From the NCBI GenBank assembly GCA_934045075.1, contig OW203726.1, positions 23,375,488-23,439,487 on the forward strand: 64,000 nucleotides of DNA, given 5' to 3'. The notes below the pieces were generated by a model, which was not told the origin of the DNA, did not search any database, and saw only the letters and a program-made list of their open reading frames with translations. Positions 36,905 through 48,653 of the stretch are shown in pieces; position 1 is the stretch's first letter, and each line of letters opens with the position of its first letter. Source of the stretch: Yponomeuta sedellus (Eukaryota > Arthropoda > Insecta > Lepidoptera > Yponomeutidae). Both the position numbers and the translations under genes were made by a program.

Positions 36905-39900
36905 CTATTTAGAAGTATTAACATTATCGACAATCGCAGCCACAACCCCTCCTATGCAGCTCTTAAAGTCTTCGCTCAGACCTTTCCTCGTCTCTTTGAA
37001 CTTCAACAGAGACTCGTCGACTTTGTTCTCTTTGTAATCCGAAGCAATAAGGTTCTTTTTCGACGTAATATCCAGGAATGCCATCAGGTTCTCAGCGACC
37101 TCTATTGGAATTTTCGCGCAGTTAGTGTCGATAAGTACCGAGACGTGCTTACCGATTTCCGACTTTATCAACTGCTGGATAAAGGCCTTCTCGTAATCGT
37201 ACGGCTGGTCGGTTTGCGGTGTGGTCGCCTTGAGGGACTCTATGGCGAGCAGAGTGAGCGCGAGGATTGCTTCGTTTTGCATGATGGCGTGAGATGAGAT
37301 CAGCATGTTGACGAGGCAGGTGACGCAGCCTTCCACCTGAAGAGCGAAAGAACTTGTGGTAACCTCTTCATTTTTAAAAACCTATTTAGAGGCTAAAAAT
37401 TTCACCCATGCCGGGATTCGAACCCGCAACCTCTGGCTATCCGTGCCAGCGCTCTACCAATTGAGCCAATGGGCGACTCACGGCATCAGTGAAATTTCGA
37501 ACCTCTTTACACTATTCTCTGTATTACGTACAGGCAGTTGTAGACATTCTCGCCGCTTATATCCCAATGCGCTAGCAATACCCCAATGCCCCACTGTCTC
37601 CCACCGTTCTTCAGCTACCATACCTCAAGAATCTGCCGCCAGTGGTCGCCGTGGCGCGGCTGCTTGATGCACCAGGCCAGCAGCCGCGGCGCCTCGCCCG
37701 CGGCGCCGGCGTACTCGCCGCTGGTGCCCCACTGCGCGACCGCCCGCAGCGCCTCCTTGTCGCTGGCCAGTTGCCGCGCCACCGTCTCTGTGAACGGATT
37801 TTATCAAATTAACCACGATTTTGTTTGTTTTTTCCTGGTGTACAATAAAGAATATTCTTATCTTATCTTATATTTCTTAATTGGGACTGTCTAACTCGAG
37901 GATCGCACAACTGATAGTCAGGCACATGTGTGTTTATGTAATGCACCGGACACATTTAGCGAAATCTAAATAGATTTAAAGATCGGAAGAGCTCTTAAGA
38001 ATATCGATTTTGATAGCCGATAATAAATACATCGATACATCGAAAAAAAAAAATTAAACCTTATTCGAAACAGGGTGATCAAGCCGCCATTTTTGTTTTT
38101 GTCACATACATCTTTTTTATCATCCTTGTAGCCCAAACTCTTACCTTGCGACAGTAGCATCCTCAAGGCAGCCAGCAGTTTATAGGCCAGGTGGTGGTGC
38201 CTGACACCGGGCAGAGCTTTCAGGAGCAAGGCCGCTGCGCGCCGGGCGCTCCCGCCCCCGCCGCCCCGCAGAGCTGCCCCCGCCCCGGCCTCGCCCCCGC
38301 GGAGTCCCGCCACGCTCAAGTTCCGCACGGCCGAGGCCACTGCGTGCTGGATGTTGGTCACGGTGGCCTCGGTTATGGGGTGGAGCTCGGTGGGGTTATT
38401 CCGCATCCGGAGGCCAAAGTTCAGGTAGGTCTCGAAGATGTCTGCGGGGAGAAGTGAGGTCATCTTAACATGAATACAAGGCTGCTGTGGTGATTGTAAA
38501 AGAATTAATATACTTAAGGACCGCATTGGTTTGAGGCGACGTGATAAAATTACGAACAATTTAGATGGTCTATTTACATTAAAAATAAATTTGAGTCTTA
38601 TAAGCTTTTTCTTAAAGAATTAGTTCAATAATAGATACAGAAGAAAGAAATTTTTCGTTACTTCAATTATGATTATTATTATTTAAATTTCTTTATTGCA
38701 CAAATCAGTGTCATGATTCAGCCTCGCCATCATCACTTCTAAAATTCGCGATGCTTCAAGCCCTCAACGTAAGCTCACCCAAAGAGTATATAACCACTAC
38801 GTGAGCTCACCAATCAATCTATCTATTTATCTAATCAGCTCATAAACCGAGCCCACAGGGCATGGGCCTCTTCACTTTCACGCCAACCCGTCTGGTCCTT
38901 CGCTAGTCTCGTCCAATGTTTCACAGCTGCTTTCACAAAATCATCTGTCCACTGGGCTGGTGATCTGCCCACTAACCGTTGACACATTCTTAGCCACCAC
39001 TCAGTGGCTATCTCAGTCATTCCGCCAAACTATAGGCGCCAATAACCAAACTCACCAAGCAGCTTGTCAAAGATGTTGTTCTCGATCATCTGGCGGCAGT
39101 ACTCGTCTTTCCTGGCGAAGTTTCCCACCGCGAGAATGCTGGTACTCAGCAGCTGGTAGTTGGTCGAGTCCAGCCACTTCACCATGGTCTGGTAGACCTC
39201 GCCAAGGCCGTGGTTGTACAGGAGGTGCATGGCTTCGTCTGGGGATGATTAAAAAGCCCAATAGAGCTACTCTCTGGCGTTTCACAAACGCTCTTTATCG
39301 TACAATTCCATTCAATTTATTTCAATTTACATTCTGTTTGCTGAATGTCAAAGTACAATGTAACATGAAAGTGAAAGCCGCGGCCTTCGGGCCGTAATGT
39401 AGTGGAGAAAAAGGCAGCGGGAAAAAAAACTCCACTCTGACCATCTTTGAACTGACCAACAAACCAGTATACCTACAAAAAGAGTAAGGTATACTTGTTT
39501 TATTATTACATTTGTACTTTAGTTCTATTCGGCAGGTAACAGCTATGAGCTAATTGAATGCCACATGCCTTATACATCCTTATTCTCCACTACACTATGC
39601 CCCAAAAGCGGCGGCTTACATTTTACAATGTACATTGACATTCAGCAAACAGAATGTACATTCTTAATGTCGAAATAAAATTTATTTGATTTGATCTGAT
39701 AATGATAACAGTAAAATCTCTGTTAGATTTTCTCTGCTACAGACTGATGTTAGAAGAAAGTGTACATTCAATATTTCTAGATAATTTATGTTTTTCTGAA
39801 TAAAAAAAGAATCGAAATCGTCATACCTCCGGTGAGTACAATTATAATCAGATCGCATGCCTGCTTCATCACAGCTTCCACCTCAGAGTCGTCAGCATTG

Positions 39901-41972
39901 AGATCCCCAGCCGAGTGTCTCTCCAGCAGCACCTCAAGACGCGAGCATACCAGCTGCAGCCCGCCTTCCCTGGCCAGCAGTGTTTTCACTGAATCTGAAA
40001 TAAATATTAGAACTTTGGGACGAAATAATGCACTAGGTCCAAATAGTAGGCTAATAATAGTTAATAGTTGGTTAAGCAACAATGGACAAGCAATACCAGA
40101 AAACACTTCTTGCTGAACAATATATTGAATAAATGGAATAAACTACCACAGACTGTAATCAGTGCTTCTTCAGTGAACTCATTTATAAACTGACTAGATA
40201 AACATTTAACAAGTGCATGGAAGTGATATACACGCATCAGCTAAAAGCTTGTGTATTAACTAATAATAATAATAATGATTATATTCTTTTTAATGCACTA
40301 ACCTGTGGTAAAGACAATTTTAAAAACCTATTTAGAGGCTAAAAATTCCACCCATGCCGGGATTTGAACCCGCGACCTCTGGCTATCTGTGCCAGCGCTC
40401 TTTCCAACTGAGCTAATAGGCGATTCACCGGTGAAATTTCGAACCTCTTTACAATATTCTCTGTATTACATACAGGCAGCGGCATCTGACTGTTTGCATC
40501 ACTTGCAGCCCCGAGTACCTACAGCTAGGTTTTTACATCAGAATAATATCGAATTTTAGCCTCTAAATAGGTTTTTAATAATAATTAGTAAGCATAATTT
40601 TTGTTGTCTCTGAGAAAAGGCCTGTGACTGGTAGTGAGATGTACGTACAATAGTTCTTAATCACTCGCAATGCTCATCGATAGTTAAAGCCTGGAATTAA
40701 CTCTCCTGTATTTCCTGCATGTTAACTGGCAGAAAATGCAAAAAACTCTGCTTTTGTGCATTATACTTTGTGCAATAAAGAATTAATAATAATATTTAAG
40801 GTAATCATATTTTACATAAATAATAAAAGCATTAATAGGTAACTACATTTTGTTGGCCCAAAAAGTATGTGATCTTACTTTTCTTACAAGAGTTACCTGA
40901 TATGCACCAATGTTGATGAGTTGCGCATTTATACTAGTAAAGAAAGCATTAACATACAAAAAAACAATCAAGTTACTGAAAAAACATGTTAGATTTGTGT
41001 GATATTTTAAAATTGAGGTCCATGCTTGTTGGCATTGTTCTTAGATACCTATGGAAGATTTCAATGAATGAATGTTGTTTAGATCAGCATTGTTTTTTTG
41101 TGATTTTAGCAAAAAGGTTTAGTCCAACGACATACCATGTTCTGCTTGCATATGCAAATGATCCAAACAGAGCTCTGAGATCTCAACATTAGCTGTCTCG
41201 CGCAATACTCTCAGAACTGTACAGTTCACCTCTGAACTGAACAAGTAATCAGGTGTATTGTCATTTATTACACTCAATATCATGATGACAGTTGTAACTA
41301 GATTGTCGTCCATATCATCTTTGTTGAGTTCGGTGACCAGTATTTTTTGTATCAAGTCTGGTATTTGCTCTTGGACAGCTTCACACATCTTTAAGCCTCC
41401 AATAATGAAGTTCAGTATTGTTTTACATGTTAATATTTTAATTTCCTCCAGTTTTTTTTCCTCAATTGATTTCGTAAGTATTGTTAACAGGTTTGGTATG
41501 CCATTTGTCTGCAATATGACATTACGTCCAGTGTCACAGTCACAGCATAAGTTACCCAGGGCTCGGCAAGAATGTTTAATCAGTTCCAATCGGTCAGATG
41601 TGATGCCTTTATTTAAAATACTCAAAATAGGTTCAATGATTTCTTTGTTGGCGTAACTCTCGCGTTTTTCTTCACATTTTGAAAGCTCGGCCACAGCTTG
41701 TACCGATAACAGGACTATTTCCCGGTCACTACTGTTAAGAAGTGATTTGATACACGACGAAACGTCGAATTCGTAATCTTTGCCGGTTTTTATGATGTCG
41801 TTGAGTTTTGCTTTGAGATCCTGAATGTTGGTTATGTTTTGAATTACTAAGGTTTCAAAGGAGGCAGACTTTTTAGCTGATGAACCTGCAAACAACGAGG
41901 CTAATTAGTAAATGGAAATTACTTTTATGTCCATGGAAATAGAGAATGAAGAAATACTTATGTACCATCCAT
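36905..41972 (-). CDS. vimar: vimar / RAP1GDS1 (SmgGDS), armadillo-repeat GTPase chaperone
   Basis: SmgGDS binds prenylatable small GTPases (Rho, Rap, Ras types) and promotes nucleotide release; the Drosophila orthologue vimar affects muscle and mitochondria. Seven exons join in frame: 41972-41966 (ATG GAT G), 41885-41136, 39994-39827, 39238-39056, 38441-38145, 37787-37624 and 37336-36905 (stop TAG). This gives about 666 residues against 607 in human. Armadillo-type helices run throughout. Diagnostic matches to human RAP1GDS1 are RALGNLC in exon 2; GDEAMHLLY, STNYQL and VGNFARKDEYC across exons 3-4; and SSHAIMQNEAILAL in exon 7. Exons 5 and 6 are GC-rich, and exon 5 carries an Ala/Gly/Arg-rich insertion (about 20 residues). 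Introns carry a tRNA-like unit (37370-37540, 40285-40580), an RTE remnant and a CR1 tail pair. Confidence 0.9.
37370..37540 (-). repeat. tRNA-like dispersed unit in last vimar intron
   Basis: On the plus strand: 'acctatttagaggctaaaaa', B box complement 'gggattcgaacccg', anticodon arm, 'attgagccaatgggc' and the outer 'acactattctctgtattacg'. Parallel to vimar transcription. Confidence 0.8.
38835..39020 (-). pseudogene. RTE-clade LINE C-terminal fragment
   Basis: Translation shows GRSPAQWTDDFVKAAVKHW, then RLAKDQTGWRESEEAHALW and a stop, the classic end of RTE ORF2. It is a truncated relic in vimar intron 4. The DNA after it no longer has the cccagcagtggg tail; that position is rewritten as 'gcccacagggcatggg'. 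Confidence 0.7.
39310..39700. repeat. Inverted pair of CR1-like LINE 3' tails
   Basis: The minus-oriented tail (about 39310-39450, with 'ccttcgggccgtaatgtagt') and the plus-oriented tail (about 39585-39700, 'ggcggcttacattttac' to 'gaaataaaatttatttga') match the 3' end of the LINE at 20800-20930. They lie in vimar intron 3. Confidence 0.75.
40285..40580 (-). repeat. tRNA-like dispersed unit in vimar intron 2
   Basis: It begins with 'ttaatgcactaacctgtg', then the tail, B box complement, anticodon arm, 'actgagctaatagg', the outer block to 'aggtttttacatcagaat', and a short plus-oriented tail 'gcctctaaataggt'. Almost a full unit. Confidence 0.8.
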
Positions 41973-42519
41973 GATTAGACCGTATTGACCAAACAGCAAT
42001 TTACGCAAAGGTTTACAGCTGTAATGTAGCAGTAGTCGATACTTTACTCAGTGCAATACATAATGTGACACTCAAAAACACTGAAAACTTATTGTTATTT
42101 GAAGAAAAATTAAAGAAATGTGTGAAATCTAAAATCACATCACAGCATTTCCATTTCCAGCGAAATAATTGATTGATTGTCGATTGACTTGACATTGACA
42201 CAGAGCAGAGCAGTGTTGCCAGACGTTTTGAATGAACGATCGTACGATGGATAAATAAAAAGTCGTATTCCCTAAGAAGGCTGCTAAAAAAATAGTATGT
42301 ACGTTCTCAAATCTTTGTTTTATTACTTTATAATTGTAAAAATTGTGTGTTTAATTGATTGTAGTGAAATACAATCAATTATACATATACGTTTTTATTT
42401 ATCCCCGTAGGGTTTTACTGTTCATATTATTTAACATTTCACACATAACATAACACACATAACACACAACACCCATAGCGCTTAATATGTTGTATTGCCA
42501 AAAGAACTAACTAGTGACG
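41973..42519. other. vimar upstream region
   Basis: A probable promoter and 5' leader of vimar on the minus strand. No TATA-like or initiator element can be chosen with confidence. AT-rich, no gene seen. Confidence 0.4.
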
Positions 42520-42925
42520 GTGGGTTGGTACTTAGTAAGTAATAGAATGACCACGAGGCGCTCGTGGTCTAGTCGAACCGAGTGATTGAAATCAATCACT
42601 CGAGTTAAGCAACAACAGGCGCGGTCAGGTGCGGGATGGGTGACCGTCTCGTTACTACCGCTAATGGCATTTTTCCGAGCGTTTCCGTGCTTCGCAAGGC
42701 ACGTTAAGCTGTGGATGCCGGCTGTCATGTAATGGCAGTCGTTAAGCCATGTCAGAAGCCTTTTTGGCGGCTTGATAACTTCTGACGATAAGGTCCGCCA
42801 CCGTCTTACAAACCTCCACCGACCTGGACTTGGCCCCTGTGGTGGAGTATGGCCCAACTTTCCTGCAACGCAAGGAAGAGACCCGTGCCCCAGCAGTGGG
42901 GACATAATACAGGGTTGAAATCGAA
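42520..42925 (-). repeat. Family A, near full length
   Basis: It runs on the plus strand from 'gcgctcgtggtct' to 'cagtggggacataatacagg', the reverse of 22030-22400, about 400 bp. Confidence 0.75.
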
Positions 42926-42934
42926 GTAAAAGAA

Positions 42935-42974
42935 TAAACAAAGTACTAATACGTTGGTATTAGTACTTTGTTTA
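42935..42974. repeat. Perfect hairpin, 18-bp stem
   Basis: TAAACAAAGTACTAATAC, a GTTG loop, then the exact complement. It directly follows the family A copy. Confidence 0.9.
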
Positions 42975-43435
42975 AACGAAATCTAAAAAAGTCGTATGTT
43001 AACGTACGATTTCTGCCCCTAGATCGTACATGCCAAATAAATGTAAAAAAACGTACGAATACGATTTAAATCGTACATCTGGCAACCCTGACACAGAGTA
43101 AAATAGATATACCAGACATTAACGCATATCTTTTTTTTATTGGTTTAACGGCTCTGGGTACAAGCCCTTTTAAGCCTTGACTAATGCTGCCAGTCCGTTT
43201 ATTTCTTATAGAACAGAAAAAAAGTTGGCAACACGATTAAATTTTTTTTTTGTCTAAGAACATGAGAAAAATATAATAGCAACAAAGAAAGGAAAAGCGC
43301 GGGAACCTTGGATGAGTAAAGGCGGCGAAATTTGAACAATTTTCAATAAATTGATAACTTTTATATTTCTCTGTAAATACAAAGTGAATTGTACATATAG
43401 TTGGTAGACAAGTTTGTACATATTGTAATTAGAAG

Positions 43436-44530
43436 ATGGGGGCGGGAAAGAAGCGGAAAAAAACTGATCCCCCTGACGAGCGATCATCACCAGCTATGGA
43501 CACTTCGGACTCGGATGATGACTCCTCCAGGAAGTACAATATTTTTAAGGTTCCAGGGTACTCTAGGAGGTATCCTGAAAACAGTAAAAAATCGGAATAC
43601 ATAGTGTTCGTGTCACACGAAAATGAAAAACCGTTTTCCGACAAAGACAGGCTAGCTCTCTCCCATGCCATACGCAAATTCTGCGTCACTGGCATTCTAC
43701 ATCTGAAGTCAGTAAATAAATTCAAGATTGGCATTACGTTCGATTTGTCAAACAATGCAAATGTGTTTATGCAGAATAAAAAATTACTAGATGAACTAGA
43801 CCTGAAGGCCACTATACCGGCTAGCGACACTGAAGCGACTGGGGTTCTTACCTCAGTCCCTACTGACCTTTCCAACAAACAAATCTTCTCGTTGATTGGC
43901 AGCTCTCGAAATGTAATTCAAGTGAGACGTTTCATGCGTCGGGTGCGGAGTGACGACGGCGACGTGTCACATCTTCCCACTCAGACAGTCGCGGTAACTT
44001 TTGCATCCACTGAATTGCCTCAGTACGTCTATCTCGATTCTTGGAGACACGAGGTAAGCGCTTATATACCACCAGTAAAGCAATGTCTTCAGTGCATGAA
44101 GTTTGGCCACATTGCCAAATACTGCCGAAATTCGGTTGTGTGCTCGATCTGCACAGAAAATCACCATTTTAAAACATGTAAAGAGGATCCTAAAAACGCG
44201 AAATGCTGCAACTGCGGAGGCAATCACATAGCTATCTCTAACACATGTCCACAAAAAAAATTGAAAATAGAGGAAAACAAAATTAAGTCAAGGGCCGTCA
44301 CATACTCAGATTTATTCAGTGAAAACTCCTTCCCCCAATTAACAAAATCGAACATCGAAACACAAATTCAAAATTTAACGAAATCAGATTTTTTCATGAA
44401 CATACTCATTCAAGCAATTACAAAAATAGTTACAAATCAGAAAAACACCCCAATCAACTCTACATCAATAAAAGAAATCTTAGCACAAACTGTAAGAAAT
44501 ACCACTTCTTCTAACAATGGATCAACTTAA
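43436..44530 (+). CDS. LINE ORF1, zinc-knuckle RNA-binding protein
   Basis: A 364-residue protein. The N-terminus is basic then acidic (KKRKK, later DTSDSDDDS). The C-terminal half has CCHC-type knuckles starting CLQCMKFGHIAKYC, then CSICTENHHFKTC, then CCNCGGNHIAISNTC, as in I and Jockey ORF1 proteins that coat the element RNA. It ends TAA at 44528-44530, inside the start of ORF2. Confidence 0.9.
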   Translation: MGAGKKRKKTDPPDERSSPAMDTSDSDDDSSRKYNIFKVPGYSRRYPENSKKSEYIVFVSHENEKPFSDKDRLALSHAIRKFCVTGILHLKSVNKFKIGITFDLSNNANVFMQNKKLLDELDLKATIPASDTEATGVLTSVPTDLSNKQIFSLIGSSRNVIQVRRFMRRVRSDDGDVSHLPTQTVAVTFASTELPQYVYLDSWRHEVSAYIPPVKQCLQCMKFGHIAKYCRNSVVCSICTENHHFKTCKEDPKNAKCCNCGGNHIAISNTCPQKKLKIEENKIKSRAVTYSDLFSENSFPQLTKSNIETQIQNLTKSDFFMNILIQAITKIVTNQKNTPINSTSIKEILAQTVRNTTSSNNGST

Positions 44531-47500
44531 TATTATGCAGTGGAACTCCCAGAGTATTATTAGCAATAAATTTCTATTAACACAATTTCTTTATGAAAAC
44601 GATATACATGTAGCAATAATATCAGAGACTTGGCTAACTCCTATTAAAGATTTTAACATAAAAGGATATCGAATAGAAAGAAACGATATTGGTAATAAAC
44701 ATAATGGTGTAGCAATTTTAATACATAATAGTTTAAATTATAAAAAAATTAATACATATTCGGACAACTCCTTACAAAACATTTGTGTAAGGATATCTGT
44801 AAATAATAAAGAAATGAGTATTGTAAGTTTTTACTGTCCTACAAACTGTGTCCCATCTTTTGATAAACTTAAATTTCAGTCAATAATAGAGTCAATACCC
44901 GAACCCATGTTATTTGCAGGTGATTTTAATGCACACCATACTTTGTGGGGGTGCCATTCTATTAATCCTAGAGGAAGAGATATTTTGGAAATTATTGATG
45001 AAAAAAATTTGGTTGTTTTGAATTCCGGCGAGGTTACTACTGTGGGCTCCTTGACATGGCGTCCCAATGCTTTGGATTTATCACTGGCTTCCCCATCACT
45101 GGCTCTGTCTTGCGATTGGTCTGTACATAATGATCCTCTTGGCAGCTACCATCTTCCTGTAATTATTAAGGTTTTTGTAAATAATAGTATTAATGATGAT
45201 GGTCTTGTAAACAGCAATGGTGCTAATCCTTTGCCCATCTATCCTAACTTTAAAATGATCAATTGGACATTATATGAACAATATGTAGACACACAACTGT
45301 CTGATTTTCAGGTTGAAAATTACACTCCATTGACAGCATATAACAGTTTTTGTAACATATTGCATAATGTAGTTAATGACTCTCTTACAAATCGTAATTC
45401 TGTATCTTCTTCTTTTGGTGCTATCAACTCTCGTCGTAGACTGATACGCAAGAAGCTCTCTCTTCCTTGGTGGAATAAAAAATGTTCAGAAGCTGTAGAA
45501 AATTCCAAACTTGCCTATATTAACTTTAAAAATAATCCTTCAGATCAATCTTACATTGAATTTAAAAAATTACAAGCACATAAAAAACTTTTGTTAAAAA
45601 TGGAAAGATCTAATAGCTGGATTGAACTGTGTAGCTCCTTCAATCGATGTACACCTCTGTCAATAATCTGGAATTGTATGCGTAAATTCAACAAAACTTA
45701 CTCTTTTAATAATGACAATGATATTTGGATACAAGATTTTTTGCAAAAGTATACACCCGACCATGTAAATAATAAACCAAAATTTTCCCCGGACAGTGAA
45801 ACAAATCCTGTAAATAATTTTATGATAAAATCTTTCTCAATTGAAGAATTAATATCAGCTATTCTCTCGAGAAAAGATGGCGCATTTGGTCTGGATGGTA
45901 TTCCTTATATAATGTTAAAAAGGCTTAGTAAAAATAGCTTACAGATTTTGCTTGAAATATTAAATAACCTATGGTTGAGCAACGAGATTCCCCACTCATG
46001 GAAGTCCGATTGTTTAGTGCCCATATTAAAGCCAGATAAGCCTCGATCAAATCCAGATTCCTACCGTCCTATTGCTTTGACATCTTGCATAGGCAAAGTT
46101 TTTGAACAACTGATAAAACAAAGGTTGGAATTTTATGTAGAACAAAATAGTATTTTACCTTCTAATCAATTTGGCTTTCGAAGAGGAACATCAGCTCGTG
46201 AAAGCATATGTCAGCTGCAGCTTGACATACAAAATAGTTTAAATAAAAAATATTATTTGATGTCGGTGTTTTTTGATGTGTCTGGAGCATTTAATAGTGT
46301 CAATGTCGACATTCTTTGTGTTGAGTTACTTTCCATCGGGATCCCAAATAAAATTGTTAATTGGATTCATAATTTTCTTACTGAGAGGGAAGTCTATGTA
46401 AAATATAATGGTAATCTTTATGGTCCACGATTCGCTTCTGTTGGTGTTTGTCAAGGCGGAATACTTTCTCCATTAATTTTCCTCTTATATATCCGCCGTT
46501 TAAATCTCATTTTGGGTTCTGAAGTCAAAAATCTTCAATTTGCTGACGACTTGGTTGTTTATGCATCTGGAAAAAAATTAAAAAACATCAGTGAAATTCT
46601 TAACAAATCTTTAAAAGGGTTGTCTACATACTTCACCTATCTGAATCTTGATATAAATGCATTAAAATCTAAAGTGGTTGTATTTGGTAAAGCTAGTAAT
46701 AATATTCCTTCTGTATTCTACAACAAAGTCCCCATTCCTGTTTCTCAAGAGGCTAAGTTTTTAGGTATTATCTTTACTCACAATATGTCTTGGAAAAAAT
46801 ATGTTGAATTGCTAAGTTTAAGAGCCAATAAGGCCCATAATATTTTGAAATCTTTGTGCAGGATTTCGTGGGGAGCAGATCCGAAAATATTGTTACTTCT
46901 GTACAAATCATTGGTTCGTAGTCATTTTGAATATGGTTTTCTTTGTTTTGGTGGTGACAGTAGATTGGTGAATGCCTTGGATAAAATTCAAAATAAAAAC
47001 TTGAGACTCATCACAGGAGCATTTAAAAGTACTCCTATAAATGTAATGCAGGTGGAGTGCAAACTCCCTCCATTAGCTATTAGATTTACTTATCTGAAAG
47101 AAAGATTTTTATTAAAATTATATAGTAAGAGAAATAATTACCTATTGCTGAGCTTGATGAATTCTCCTCCAAATTCTCTTTATATCCTCCAGGGCTTTGC
47201 TCAGTACATTAATTTTCTGGAAACATTACAGATTTATAAATCCCCTCTCCTTCCTTGTTATCAGGGAAATTTTCTTAGTAAATTTCCTGCAATAAATATA
47301 ATAATTGATCACAATCTATGCACCAAACAAGATGTGTACAACAAACTTTCAGAGTTCACTGATGATTGTAGATTCCTCTATACTGATGGGTCCAAAACTG
47401 ATAATGCTGTCTCGTTTGCTTTCTTTGATGGCTTTTTTAATTTAGGCACTGGTCATAAAATAAATTCAAACATTAGTATATTCACAGCAGAAGCCGTGGC

Positions 47501-48287
47501 TATACTAGCAGCCCTAAAAAATATCAATAATAAAAGTGATGGATGTTATAAATATGTAATTGTCAGTGATAGTATGAGTGTTCTGGAAAATCTCAAAAAT
47601 AATAGATTCAAAGCTAATACAAATTATTTAATTTCTTTAATCAAGCAGGAGTGGTTAGATTTGTTTCTTATTCATAACATAGATGTTTCATTTGTGTGGG
47701 TTCCTTCACATGTTGGTGTAGCAGGAAATGAAAGGGCTGATTTTTTGGCTAGAGCAATTACAAATAATGCAGATACTATTCCAGACTCCAGCTATAATCT
47801 TAATGTTTCTGTTCCCTGGACAGATGTAATCTCTCTTCTAAAGAAAAGATCTATAGATATCTGGAAAAGACACTGGAACTACACAGTTCAAGCTGAAAAT
47901 AAAGGCTTATGGTATGCTACATTTAATGTTCCCATTGGTAGCATGCCCTGGTTTTGTAAAAACAATACTTACATTCATAGGAAATATTACACTACTATTT
48001 CAAGGCTTCGTTTTGGTCATTGTAATCTAAACTATCATCTGTTCCGGTTAAAAATGGTTCAGAGTCCGTTCTGTGACCATTGCAGCTCCCAAACTGAGCA
48101 ATCCTTACATCATCTATTCTTCGAATGCCCATCCTTTGGCATCCAGCGCCTTGTGCTAATGGATGAGCTGATTGAAATCTATAGCAGTCCAGAGTCAGTG
48201 CCGCGCTCCATTCAGGCTCTTCTTGTAAATACTTCCACATTTTTGTCTTTGTTCAGATTCATAATTAACACTGTAGGACAGATTTAG
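44517..48287 (+). CDS. LINE ORF2: endonuclease, reverse transcriptase, RNase H
   Basis: 1256 residues. The N-terminal apurinic-type endonuclease has WNSQSI, SETWL, GDFNAHH and the late SYHLPV block. The central reverse transcriptase has motif A FFDVSGAFNSV, CQGGILSPL and the catalytic FADDLVVY. After the thumb lies an RNase H domain with all four acidic positions plus the His: LYTDGSKT, FTAEAVAIL, VSDSMSVL and WVPSHVGVAGNERAD. It ends with a CCHC-like zinc region (CDHCSSQTEQSLHHLFFEC). The domain order APE-RT-RNase H places it in the I superfamily (I/Loner/Outcast group). Its start overlaps ORF1 by 14 bases in the -1 frame, suggesting termination-reinitiation or frameshift translation. Confidence 0.92.
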   Translation: MDQLNIMQWNSQSIISNKFLLTQFLYENDIHVAIISETWLTPIKDFNIKGYRIERNDIGNKHNGVAILIHNSLNYKKINTYSDNSLQNICVRISVNNKEMSIVSFYCPTNCVPSFDKLKFQSIIESIPEPMLFAGDFNAHHTLWGCHSINPRGRDILEIIDEKNLVVLNSGEVTTVGSLTWRPNALDLSLASPSLALSCDWSVHNDPLGSYHLPVIIKVFVNNSINDDGLVNSNGANPLPIYPNFKMINWTLYEQYVDTQLSDFQVENYTPLTAYNSFCNILHNVVNDSLTNRNSVSSSFGAINSRRRLIRKKLSLPWWNKKCSEAVENSKLAYINFKNNPSDQSYIEFKKLQAHKKLLLKMERSNSWIELCSSFNRCTPLSIIWNCMRKFNKTYSFNNDNDIWIQDFLQKYTPDHVNNKPKFSPDSETNPVNNFMIKSFSIEELISAILSRKDGAFGLDGIPYIMLKRLSKNSLQILLEILNNLWLSNEIPHSWKSDCLVPILKPDKPRSNPDSYRPIALTSCIGKVFEQLIKQRLEFYVEQNSILPSNQFGFRRGTSARESICQLQLDIQNSLNKKYYLMSVFFDVSGAFNSVNVDILCVELLSIGIPNKIVNWIHNFLTEREVYVKYNGNLYGPRFASVGVCQGGILSPLIFLLYIRRLNLILGSEVKNLQFADDLVVYASGKKLKNISEILNKSLKGLSTYFTYLNLDINALKSKVVVFGKASNNIPSVFYNKVPIPVSQEAKFLGIIFTHNMSWKKYVELLSLRANKAHNILKSLCRISWGADPKILLLLYKSLVRSHFEYGFLCFGGDSRLVNALDKIQNKNLRLITGAFKSTPINVMQVECKLPPLAIRFTYLKERFLLKLYSKRNNYLLLSLMNSPPNSLYILQGFAQYINFLETLQIYKSPLLPCYQGNFLSKFPAINIIIDHNLCTKQDVYNKLSEFTDDCRFLYTDGSKTDNAVSFAFFDGFFNLGTGHKINSNISIFTAEAVAILAALKNINNKSDGCYKYVIVSDSMSVLENLKNNRFKANTNYLISLIKQEWLDLFLIHNIDVSFVWVPSHVGVAGNERADFLARAITNNADTIPDSSYNLNVSVPWTDVISLLKKRSIDIWKRHWNYTVQAENKGLWYATFNVPIGSMPWFCKNNTYIHRKYYTTISRLRFGHCNLNYHLFRLKMVQSPFCDHCSSQTEQSLHHLFFECPSFGIQRLVLMDELIEIYSSPESVPRSIQALLVNTSTFLSLFRFIINTVGQI

Positions 48288-48653
48288 TTTTTCTTGTATA
48301 TTGATTTTGTTTAATACTCGAATACGACTTTTAGCCGTGTAAAATATTTTCTAAATGGACTTGTACAATTGTACATAATATTTAGAATTTGTAAGGTTAT
48401 GTCAGCCTAGCGCAAGTAGGAACTTTGAAATTTTTGTTCGCATTTAGCCCCGTTTTAATGGCGGACATATTTTTGTCTCACTCTTTAATACTACCTACTT
48501 ACTCTTTCTTTGCTGTCAATGTCAAACTGAAAACATAACAAATATGGCGGGCACATATTAGAAAGTTTCCTAGTTATTTTATGTGTTTTAAGTTTTTTCA
48601 ATATCTAGCTGTGTGTATCTTGTTGTACAGTGTTTGGTGATTTTCTTTTAATA

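Larger units (their letters stand above)
43250..48400 (+). mobile_element. Apparently intact I-superfamily LINE
   Basis: Two long open frames, gag-like ORF1 and APE-RT-RNase H ORF2, overlap by 14 bases. The 5' leader begins somewhere after 43090 and the 3' end falls near 48400 ('tttagaatttgtaa'). I could not find a convincing target duplication, so both outer limits are estimates. No stop or frameshift was found in about 4.9 kb of coding sequence. Confidence 0.85.

Noticed and set aside
37625..37816. 63-codon Gly/Arg-rich minus-strand frame
   Set aside because: It overlaps vimar exon 6 in another frame of the same strand; the vimar frame has homology and correct splice phases.
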